11,686 nt of DNA from positions 1 through 11,686 of the forward strand of contig PWMO01000155.1 in assembly GCA_003558175.1 (NCBI GenBank), given 5' to 3'. The position numbers and the translations under genes were made by a program. The notes under the pieces were generated by a model. The model saw only the letters and a program-made list of their open reading frames with translations, made no database searches and was not told the origin of the DNA. Of the stretch, positions 6,892 through 11,686 are shown one piece after another; position 1 is the stretch's first letter, and each line of letters starts with the position of its first letter. Origin of the DNA: Spirochaetaceae bacterium (GTDB taxonomy: Bacteria; Spirochaetota; Spirochaetia; DSM-27196; PWMO01).

Positions 6892-6925
6892 CGCGTGCCG
6901 GCAGCCGGAATCTGCGCTGCGGGTG

Positions 6926-7918
6926 TCAGGGCTGGTAGACCGCCCAGCTGGTACGGAGCAGGCTCTCGGCGTCGCTGTAGCGCGGCGTCCAGCCCAGCAG
7001 CTCGCGGGCCCGCGCCGATGAGGCTATCAGTCCGGCGGGATCTCCCGGCCTTCGCGGCGAAACAACCGATGGGATCGGCCGGCCGGTGATACGGCGTGCG
7101 GTCTCCAGCATCTGCAGCACCGTCACCCCGTTCTCGCTGCCGAGGTTCAGCGTTACGCTGCGTCGCTTGTCCGCGATGTAGCGCAGTGCCTGCACGTGCG
7201 CTGCGGCCAGGTCACTGACGTGGACGTAGTCGCGCAGCCCGGTTCCGTCTTCAGTGTCGTAGTCGTTGCCGAAGATCTCGATGCGGGCGCGGCTGCCCGC
7301 AGCAACTTCCATGATCACCGGCAGCAGGTTGGCGGGGTTGCGTTCGAGACCGGTGACGGCGCCGGCGGGATCGTAGCCCGCGGCGTTGAAGTAGCGCAGG
7401 GCGGCGTAGCGGATACCGCGCAAACGCTCGAACCAGTGCAGCAGACGCTCGATCTCCAGCTTTGTGTAGCCGTAGAAGTTGGTGGGCTCGGTCGGGTGGT
7501 TCTCGTCCACCGGCAGGTACTGCGGCTCGCCGTAGACCGCGGCCGATGAAGAGAACACCATGCGCGTGACTCCGTGACGCGCCATTGCCGAGAGGATATT
7601 GATCGTTCCGACAATGTTGGAGCGCGCGTAGAGCTCCGGTTCGATCATGGACTCTCCGGCCGCCTTCAGCGCAGCGAGGTGAACGACCGCGTCTATCGGT
7701 GCTCCCGGCCGTCTGGAGGAGCTCCCGCCGGCAAACAGCTCGTCCAGCGTCAGCTGGTCGGCAACGTCGCCATGAACGAACGCCGCCTCCGCGAAAAGGT
7801 TCTCACGCAGGCCACTGCGCAGGTTATCCAGAACCGTGACCGAGTAGCCCTGCTGCAGCAGGGAGTAGACCACGTGGCTGCCGATATAGCCGGCTCCGCC
7901 AATTACAAGTACGTGCAT
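6926..7918 (-). CDS. galE: UDP-glucose 4-epimerase
   Basis: 330 residues, close to the usual GalE size. It interconverts UDP-glucose and UDP-galactose with bound NAD in the cytoplasm, serving galactose use and polysaccharide precursors. Seen: NAD-binding GGAGYIGSH (7-15), acidic Asp31 at the end of beta-2 ([10 protein letters not shown]), catalytic Ser124 region ([12 protein letters not shown]), Tyr149-x3-Lys153 (YGYTK), ALRYFNAAG (173-181) and [10 protein letters not shown] (229-238). The epimerase-specific order is intact, though other UDP-sugar epimerases share it. A Ser/Arg/Pro-rich loop at 63-73 ([11 protein letters not shown]) looks like a small insertion. Start ATG 7918 puts the Rossmann motif where the family has it; a TTG extension to 7978 would add 20 polar residues and overlap the promoter. 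No Shine-Dalgarno precedes the ATG; the promoter places transcription within about three bases of it. Convergent with the small gene ending at 6891. Confidence 0.94.
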   Translation of the reverse strand: MHVLVIGGAGYIGSHVVYSLLQQGYSVTVLDNLRSGLRENLFAEAAFVHGDVADQLTLDELFAGGSSSRRPGAPIDAVVHLAALKAAGESMIEPELYARSNIVGTINILSAMARHGVTRMVFSSSAAVYGEPQYLPVDENHPTEPTNFYGYTKLEIERLLHWFERLRGIRYAALRYFNAAGYDPAGAVTGLERNPANLLPVIMEVAAGSRARIEIFGNDYDTEDGTGLRDYVHVSDLAAAHVQALRYIADKRRSVTLNLGSENGVTVLQMLETARRITGRPIPSVVSPRRPGDPAGLIASSARARELLGWTPRYSDAESLLRTSWAVYQP

Positions 7919-7927
7919 GACGTCGAG

Positions 7928-7956
7928 AGCATAGGCGGAACGGCCTTCGGAGTCAA
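7928..7956 (-). promoter_or_regulatory. galE promoter
   Basis: Leftward TTGACT (7956-7951) and TATGCT (7933-7928) are spaced by exactly 17 bp, the best sigma-70-like match in the window. Counting six discriminator bases puts +1 near 7921, three bases from the ATG at 7918. There is no ribosome-binding site in that space, so the message is predicted to be leaderless or nearly so. Confidence 0.65.
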
Positions 7957-7961
7957 CGCGC

Positions 7962-7990
7962 TTGCCGCGGCGGGGCAATTCAACTATCCT
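7962..7990 (+). promoter_or_regulatory. Phosphofructokinase promoter
   Basis: TTGCCG (7962-7967) and TATCCT (7985-7990) are spaced by 17 bp. Six discriminator bases (7991-7996) place +1 on the A of the ATG at 7997, so a leaderless message is predicted. The -35 lies five bases from the -35 of the divergent galE promoter, back to back, so one bound regulator could affect both. GCCGCGGC at 7964-7971 is an 8-bp palindrome. Confidence 0.5.
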
Positions 7991-7996
7991 ACCGCC

Positions 7997-9334
7997 ATGA
8001 GCGGCGGCTACGATTTTACTATTTCCACGTTGGGTGAGGCGAAAGTGACCTCACCGATTGAGTACTCAACCGAGATTGGCGACCAGGTCGCCAACTTTGT
8101 GAACGACGGCGAACGGGTGGTGTATGACGTCAACGCCTCCGCCGGACCGTACCAACGGCGGTTCGAGGCGGGAGAGCTCCTCGAGAAGGCCGGACCACGG
8201 AAGCGGATCTACTTCGCACCGGGTCACGTGCATGCCGGCATTGTGACCTGTGGCGGCCTCTGTCCCGGTCTGAACGACGTAATACGGGCAATTACCCGGT
8301 GTCTCTGGCACCGATATGGTGTGCACCGCATCTCGGGGATACAGTTTGGCTATCGCGGACTTCTGCCGGAAGAGGGCGTACCCACCATGCCGCTGGACCC
8401 GGACGTGGTCGACGATATCCACCGGATCGGCGGAACGATTCTGGGCAGTTCGCGCGGCGGGGGAACCCGCACCGAGGACCTGGTGGATACCATTGAGCGC
8501 CTCAATTTGAACATCCTGTTCACCATCGGCGGAGACGGAACACAGAAAGGCGCATTGGCGATTGCCGAGGAGATCGAGCGCCGCCGCTTGAAGGTCGCGG
8601 TGGTGGGGATCCCCAAGACCATCGACAACGATCTCAGCTTCACCGAGAAGTCGTTTGGTTTTGAGACGGCAGTGGCGAAGGCAACGGAGGTGGTTTTTGG
8701 CGCGCATGCGGAGGCGCACTCTTCCATCAACGGCATCGGGCTGGTAAAGGTCATGGGGCGGGATGCCGGTTTCATTGCGTCGCATACGGCGCTTGCCAGC
8801 CATGAGGTCAACTTCGTGCTGATCCCGGAGGTTCCCTTCGAGCTGGGCGGTGCAAACGGGTTTCTGTCGCACCTGGAGCGGCGGCTCGAGCGGCGCAATC
8901 ACGCGGTTATTGTTGTTGCCGAAGGCGCCGGACAGGAGCTCATGGATCGTTCTACGGCGACGGACGCCTCCGGAAACCGCCTCTTTGCGGATATCGGGCT
9001 TTTTTTGAAGAACGAGATCACAACCTACTTTGCGTCCAGGAGCAAAGAGATCAATCTGAAGTATATCGATCCCAGTTACATCGTGCGCAGCGCACCCGCT
9101 GAACCTACCGACTCGGTGTACTGCTCGCGGTTGGGGCACAACGCGGTGCACGCAGCGATGGCCGGCAAGACCCGGGTGCTGATGGGCCTGGTCAACAACA
9201 CTTTTGTGCACGTGCCGATCCCTATGGCGGTGTCTGCGCGCAACCGTGTCGACCCGGACAGCAGTCTGTGGCGTGACGTGATCGAGGCAACGCACCAGCC
9301 GGTCAGCATGGTCAACGGTTCCTCCGGCGGCTGA
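7997..9334 (+). CDS. pfkA: 6-phosphofructokinase, atypical ATP-dependent (clade X) type
   Basis: 445 residues, about the size of the short spirochaetal phosphofructokinase (Borrelia has a protein of about 447). It phosphorylates fructose 6-phosphate in glycolysis. Seen: a roughly 75-residue N-terminal extension, substrate-binding GGLCPGLND (86-94), GYRGL (118-122), GGDGT (178-182), catalytic PKTIDND (206-212) and MGRDAG (253-258). The donor-determining pair is Gly181 (GGDGT; Asp in PPi enzymes) with Lys207 (PKTID; Gly in ordinary bacterial ATP enzymes). From family knowledge, Gly plus Lys marks the atypical ATP-dependent clade X also found in plants and trypanosomes; PPi use cannot be excluded by eye. 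Start ATG 7997 fits the conserved-looking N-terminus ([16 protein letters not shown]). GTG 8045, with GTGAGG upstream, is an alternative. A longer frame upstream to 7574 is antisense to galE. The downstream hairpin at 9389-9410 has its T-tract on the other strand. Confidence 0.93.
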   Translation: MSGGYDFTISTLGEAKVTSPIEYSTEIGDQVANFVNDGERVVYDVNASAGPYQRRFEAGELLEKAGPRKRIYFAPGHVHAGIVTCGGLCPGLNDVIRAITRCLWHRYGVHRISGIQFGYRGLLPEEGVPTMPLDPDVVDDIHRIGGTILGSSRGGGTRTEDLVDTIERLNLNILFTIGGDGTQKGALAIAEEIERRRLKVAVVGIPKTIDNDLSFTEKSFGFETAVAKATEVVFGAHAEAHSSINGIGLVKVMGRDAGFIASHTALASHEVNFVLIPEVPFELGGANGFLSHLERRLERRNHAVIVVAEGAGQELMDRSTATDASGNRLFADIGLFLKNEITTYFASRSKEINLKYIDPSYIVRSAPAEPTDSVYCSRLGHNAVHAAMAGKTRVLMGLVNNTFVHVPIPMAVSARNRVDPDSSLWRDVIEATHQPVSMVNGSSGG

Positions 9335-9369
9335 CGCCGTGGGTTGTGAGTGACGCCGTGGGTTGTGAG
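9332..9369 (+). repeat. Perfect 19-bp tandem duplication including the pfk stop codon
   Basis: tgacgccgtgggttgtgag occurs at 9332-9350 and again, immediately, at 9351-9369 with no mismatch. The first three bases are the phosphofructokinase stop TGA. The period is not a multiple of three, so the second TGA is in another frame. Identity of the copies suggests a recent duplication. Confidence 0.9.
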
Positions 9370-9380
9370 TGGCGGGGCAC

Positions 9381-9410
9381 AAAAAAAAGGCCGATCCTCA
9401 TCGATCGGCC
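9381..9410 (-). terminator. Strong leftward intrinsic terminator
   Basis: Perfect 8-bp stem GGCCGATC (9389-9396) / GATCGGCC (9403-9410) with a six-base loop, flanked on the left by eight A residues (9381-9388). Read on the minus strand this is a hairpin followed directly by TTTTTTTT, a textbook rho-independent terminator. On the plus strand the hairpin is followed by GTTCGATATGG, a poor T-tract, so it would stop phosphofructokinase transcription weakly. It ends the short unit starting at 9626 and would also stop serC readthrough. Confidence 0.88.
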
Positions 9411-9453
9411 GTTCGATATGGTACGGCTTCTGCCGTAAACCAACTATCGCTTA

Positions 9454-9537
9454 TTATTGTGGAGACTGATTGCTCCACTGATTTGGTGTCTGTTTTTGCC
9501 GGCCGTGCCGGCCTTCTTCATCCGGTGGACTTGACAT
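9454..9537 (-). CDS. Putative 27-residue small protein
   Basis: Leftward ATG 9537 is preceded by GAGGAGGTG, with AGGAGG at 9548-9543 five bases before the ATG, the strongest Shine-Dalgarno in the window, matching eight bases of the 16S rRNA tail. The ORF ends in two adjacent in-frame TAA stops (9456-9454 and 9453-9451). The product begins MSSPPDEEGRHGRQ and ends in WSNQSPQ: hydrophilic, rich in Pro, Gln and Asn, with one Trp and no membrane segment, Cys or signal peptide. I do not recognise it. It has its own promoter and a strong terminator and lies 156 nt beyond serC on the same strand. The start signals support translation; the composition gives no function. It could also be a translated regulatory RNA in which the act of translation matters. 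Confidence 0.5.
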   Translation of the reverse strand: MSSPPDEEGRHGRQKQTPNQWSNQSPQ

Positions 9538-9597
9538 TGGCACCTCCTCACATCGATAAGTTGAATGATTGGTAACCAGTACCCTCCCTACACGTAA

Positions 9598-9626
9598 ATA
9601 CTAAGCCTGAAACCGCGCCGGGTCAA
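9598..9626 (-). promoter_or_regulatory. Promoter of the small leftward unit
   Basis: Leftward TTGACC (9626-9621) and TAGTAT (9603-9598) are spaced by exactly 17 bp; +1 is predicted near 9591, about 54 nt before the small ORF. Just upstream of the -35, CTGG-N7-CCAG (9634-9648) is an imperfect dyad with an AT-rich centre that could be a regulator site. The remaining bases between 9627 and the serC stop hold no other recognisable signal. Confidence 0.6.
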
Positions 9627-9676
9627 GAGCGAACTGGCAATATTCCAGCCGGTTTTCTGCAGCCGCATGTCTCAGT

Positions 9677-9692
9677 CCGCCCGCCGCCCGCC
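9677..9692 (-). repeat. 7-bp tandem repeat directly after the serC stop
   Basis: Reading leftward from the serC TGA (9695-9693), GGCGGGC is repeated at 9692-9686 and 9685-9679 and followed by GG, about 2.3 copies. Short and low in complexity, so on its own it is weak evidence, but it matches the pattern at other gene ends in this window. Confidence 0.5.
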
Positions 9693-10778
9693 TCAGCCGT
9701 TCTTGGTGCTGAAGTCGCGCATGAAGTCGGCCAGCGCTTCGACACCTTCCATCGGCATGGCGTTGTAGATCGATGCGCGGCAGCCCCCGACACTGCGGTG
9801 GCCCTTCAAGCCGTCAAACCCGGCGGCGGTTGCTTCGCTGATAAACTGTTTCTCAAGCTCCTCAGAGGGAAGGCGGAAGACTACGTTCATGGTGGAGCGG
9901 AAGCGTTGATCGACCGGGTTGCGATAATAGCCGTTGCTGCCTTCTATGGTGTCGTAGAGGATGGAGCTCTTCAGGCGGGACCGGTTGTCAAACTCCGCCA
10001 GGCCTCCTTCGGCCTTGACCCATTCGAGCACCAGGCGCATCGCGTTGATGGAGAAGACCGGGGGCGTGTTGTAGAGTGAATTGGTCTTGGCGTGCGTCTT
10101 GTAACTGAGATATGCCGGCAGAGTCTCTGGGCAGCGTTCAAGCATGTCCTCGCGGATGATCACGACGGTCACGCCTGCCGGGCCGAGGTTCTTCTGTGCG
10201 CCGGCATAGATCAGGCCGAACTTCTCAAACGAGAAGGGGCGGCTCATGATGTCGCTTGACATGTCGGCTACGATGGGAACGCTGCCGCTGTCAGGGAAAT
10301 CCTTGAACTGCACACCGCCGATTGTCTCGTTGGAGGTGAGATGGAGATAGGCAGCCGACGAGTCGAGCGAGAGCTGATCGGCGTCCGGGAGCGTCATGTA
10401 GTTGAACTCTTTGCCGTCGTACGCGAGACGAACCGTTCCAATCTTCTCTGCGTCGGACAGTGCCTTGCCTGCCCACGATCCACTGTGAATCAGGTCACAG
10501 CTGCTGCCGGCCGGCAGAAAATTCATCGGAACCATTGCGAACTGCAAGGTGGCGCCCCCTCCGAGCAGCAGCACCTGGTGCGACTGCGGAACGCTCAGCA
10601 GCTCGCGCAGCAACTCGATCGTTTGATCATGGACTGCCTCGTACTCTTTGCTGCGGTGGCTGGCTTCAATCAGCGACAGGCCGGCATTCTCGTGCTCGAC
10701 CATGGTATCCCGCAACTGCTCAAGGACGCTCAGCGGCAGAGTGCAAGGCCCGGCCGAAAAATTGTACTTGCGTGCCAT
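9693..10778 (-). CDS. serC: Phosphoserine aminotransferase
   Basis: 361 residues, the normal SerC length. This PLP enzyme converts 3-phosphohydroxypyruvate and glutamate to phosphoserine and 2-oxoglutarate in serine biosynthesis. Seen: YNFSAGPCTLP near the N-terminus (5-15), SHRSKEY (40-46), GGGATLQFAMVPMN (73-86, phosphate site), ADMSSDIMSRP (171-181, with the PLP-pairing Asp), the Schiff-base Lys196 in YAGAQKNLGPAG (191-202), and GHRSVGGCRASIYNAMP (326-342). All are intact. Start ATG 10778 is set by homology (MARKYNFSAGP) and by AGGAG seven bases upstream; the frame extends far upstream but that part is antisense to the sirtuin. No serA or serB is next to it, and the dehydrogenase at 2633 is not SerA-like. 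Its transcript has no terminator of its own right after the stop and would probably end at 9381-9410. Confidence 0.97.
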   Translation of the reverse strand: MARKYNFSAGPCTLPLSVLEQLRDTMVEHENAGLSLIEASHRSKEYEAVHDQTIELLRELLSVPQSHQVLLLGGGATLQFAMVPMNFLPAGSSCDLIHSGSWAGKALSDAEKIGTVRLAYDGKEFNYMTLPDADQLSLDSSAAYLHLTSNETIGGVQFKDFPDSGSVPIVADMSSDIMSRPFSFEKFGLIYAGAQKNLGPAGVTVVIIREDMLERCPETLPAYLSYKTHAKTNSLYNTPPVFSINAMRLVLEWVKAEGGLAEFDNRSRLKSSILYDTIEGSNGYYRNPVDQRFRSTMNVVFRLPSEELEKQFISEATAAGFDGLKGHRSVGGCRASIYNAMPMEGVEALADFMRDFSTKNG

Positions 10779-10808
10779 AACGACGCTCCTATGATTCGAT
10801 GATAATTT

Positions 10809-10837
10809 ACCGTATCCCATTTGCCGCAGCGAGTCAA
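10809..10837 (-). promoter_or_regulatory. Probable serC promoter
   Basis: Leftward TTGACT (10837-10832) and TACGGT (10814-10809) are spaced by 17 bp, followed by an AT-rich stretch (AAATTATC). +1 is predicted near 10802, giving a leader of about 24 nt that holds the AGGAG site. The -10 is a weak match. The -35 lies back to back with that of the divergent sirtuin promoter, nine bases apart. Confidence 0.4.
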
Positions 10838-10846
10838 AGGGGCGCG

Positions 10847-10876
10847 TTGACGTTCGCCCGCGTTCGCGCATACCAT
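10847..10876 (+). promoter_or_regulatory. Possible sirtuin promoter overlapping the annotated start
   Basis: TTGACG (10847-10852) and TACCAT (10871-10876) are spaced by 18 bp. The -10 would overlap the first ATG (10875), and +1 would fall at about 10883-10884, on the in-frame GTG at 10884. If this promoter is used, the protein starts at that GTG on a leaderless message. Confidence 0.35.
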
Positions 10877-11686
10877 GACGGCCGTGGAACCGAAGCGCGA
10901 CCCGGAGCCGATGCCAACAGAAGCGGAGCTCACACAGCTCGAGCGGCTTGAGCAGTTTCTGGCTGCGGGCGCGGTGCTGCTGCTGTCGGGAGCCGGCATC
11001 AGCACGGAGTCGGGAATCCCCGATTATCGTGGACCGACCGGCCGTCTGCGCGAAAGCAGTCCCATTCAGTATCGCAATTTTGTCTCCAGCGCTGCGGCAC
11101 GACAGCGCTACTGGGCGCGCAGTGCCGTGGGCTGGCCGCGAGTCAAGGCGGCGCAGCCCAATGCCGGGCACCGTGCGGTAGCGGCGCTCGAACAAGCCGG
11201 CATGGTACGCGGGATCATCACGCAGAACGTGGATGGTCTGCACCAGGCTGCGGGCAGCAGCAACGTGGTGGAGCTGCACGGTACGTTGTACCAGGTCACC
11301 TGTCTGCAGTGCGGGCGGCTTTTTGACCGTGAGCAGATCCAGCGGGACATGCTGCAGGCCAACCCCGGCTGGGAGGGGACCGATGCGCTGAGCACCCCTG
11401 ACGGTGACGCGGTGCTGCAGCAGGCCGAGATTGACGGCTTTCGCAGCCCTGAATGCGGGGCGTGCGGCGGTGAGCTCAAGCCGCACGTGGTGTTCTTTGG
11501 CGAAAACGTGCCTCGCGCGGTTGTCGACCGTGCCTGGGAGATGCTGGAGCGTTCTCGGGCGGTGCTGGTGGCCGGTTCATCGCTGACCGTTTACTCCGGG
11601 TTCCGCTTTGTTGACCGGGCGGTACGGCAGGGGAAGCCGGTTGCGGTGATCAACATGGGGCCGACGCGTGCCGATCCGCTCGCCAC
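10875..11686 (+). CDS. SIRT4-like NAD-dependent sirtuin, 3' end outside window
   Basis: Open to the right edge: 270 codons plus two bases. Sirtuins remove acyl groups from lysines using NAD. Seen: GAGISTESGIPDYRG (39-53), TQNVDGLH (116-123), catalytic His135 (ELHG), four zinc cysteines 143, 146, 194 and 197, KPHVVFFGENVP (202-213), GSSLTV (234-239) and the start of the cofactor loop VINMGPT (258-264). RYWARSAVGWP (78-88) and the 47-residue spacer between the cysteine pairs point to the SIRT4-like class II group rather than CobB. From family knowledge this class often acts as ADP-ribosyltransferase, lipoamidase or weak deacylase, so the activity is left open. I give ATG 10875; it has no Shine-Dalgarno. 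GTG 10884 and ATG 10911 (GGAG upstream) are alternatives and do not affect the domain. Divergent from serC. Only the last C-terminal part is missing. Confidence 0.93.
   Translation, partial: MTAVEPKRDPEPMPTEAELTQLERLEQFLAAGAVLLLSGAGISTESGIPDYRGPTGRLRESSPIQYRNFVSSAAARQRYWARSAVGWPRVKAAQPNAGHRAVAALEQAGMVRGIITQNVDGLHQAAGSSNVVELHGTLYQVTCLQCGRLFDREQIQRDMLQANPGWEGTDALSTPDGDAVLQQAEIDGFRSPECGACGGELKPHVVFFGENVPRAVVDRAWEMLERSRAVLVAGSSLTVYSGFRFVDRAVRQGKPVAVINMGPTRADPLA

Larger units (their letters stand above)
9381..9591 (-). ncRNA. Predicted short structured transcript (about 211 nt)
   Basis: This is the transcript implied by the promoter at 9598-9626 and the terminator at 9381-9410. It contains a 27-codon ORF and four perfect stem-loops: GCCGGC-loop 3-GCCGGC (9498-9512), GTGGAG-loop 8-CTCCAC (9459-9478), TACGGC-loop 4-GCCGTA (9422-9437) and the terminator stem (9389-9410). 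It could be a small mRNA, a regulatory RNA or both. I do not recognise a known RNA family. No gene lies downstream on the same strand, so it is not an obvious leader; past the terminator it would be antisense to pfk. Confidence 0.45.

Noticed and set aside
6898..6920. Small dyads between the convergent small gene and galE, considered as a bidirectional terminator
   Set aside because: Stems are only about 5 bp and no T-tract follows on either strand.
7574..7996. N-terminal extension of the phosphofructokinase frame
   Set aside because: It is antisense to galE and covers both divergent promoters; the known size of the short spirochaetal enzyme fits the ATP at 7997 (ATG) instead.
8066..9382. 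Minus-strand open frame of 438 codons
   Set aside because: Antisense to phosphofructokinase with a His/Arg-rich product and no domain; it begins beyond the pfk stop, upstream of the T-tract, without a start signal.
9369..9575. Plus-strand open frame of 68 codons after pfk
   Set aside because: It runs through the terminator stem and the stem-loops, has no ribosome-binding site, and is opposite the better-supported leftward ORF.
10779..11486. Upstream extension of the serC frame
   Set aside because: It is antisense to the sirtuin; SerC family length and the AGGAG site set the start at 10778.
1..11686. Mobile element, CRISPR array, toxin-antitoxin pair or other defence module
   Set aside because: No transposase, integrase, spaced direct repeats, nuclease or toxin-like genes are visible; most genes are core metabolism or transport.

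Overview
The window looks like chromosomal DNA from a GC-rich free-living bacterium, most likely a spirochaete of the Spirochaeta type. This rests on the short atypical 6-phosphofructokinase of the kind I associate with Borrelia and Treponema, the 'FAAGAGE' signal-peptide end of the solute-binding protein, and the overall gene style. It is an inference, since no rRNA or other marker gene is present. I see no mobile element, CRISPR array, tRNA or rRNA.

Layout. (1) 1-272: 3' end of a GNAT-like protein, convergent with (2) hflX (262-1548, minus), a ribosome-associated GTPase. (3) 1653-2426 (minus): a 257-residue protein I cannot name, built from an internal duplication. (4) 2427-2632: a divergent control region. 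(5) 2633-6681 (plus): a four-gene operon with a CtBP-type 2-hydroxyacid dehydrogenase followed by tctC, tctA and tctB, a complete tripartite tricarboxylate transporter (TTT). A 68-residue four-cysteine protein (6685-6891) follows in the same frame as tctB. (6) 6926-7918 (minus) galE and 7997-9334 (plus) phosphofructokinase, fired from back-to-back promoters. (7) 9335-9692: no conventional gene, but a compact leftward unit of promoter, perfect Shine-Dalgarno, 27-codon ORF with double stop, hairpins and intrinsic terminator. (8) 9693-10778 (minus) serC and, divergently, 10875-end (plus) a SIRT4-like sirtuin cut by the window edge.

How the genes fit together. The TTT proteins would import an organic acid: TctC captures it in the periplasm and TctA/TctB move it across the membrane. 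The dehydrogenase leading the operon could interconvert a 2-keto and 2-hydroxy acid linked to that substrate. galE, pfk and serC are core sugar and serine metabolism; hflX and the sirtuin are housekeeping or regulatory.

The observations most worth checking are the small leftward transcription unit at 9381-9626, short tandem duplications sitting on or beside several stop codons, apparently leaderless starts for pfk, galE and perhaps the sirtuin, and the internally duplicated unknown protein.
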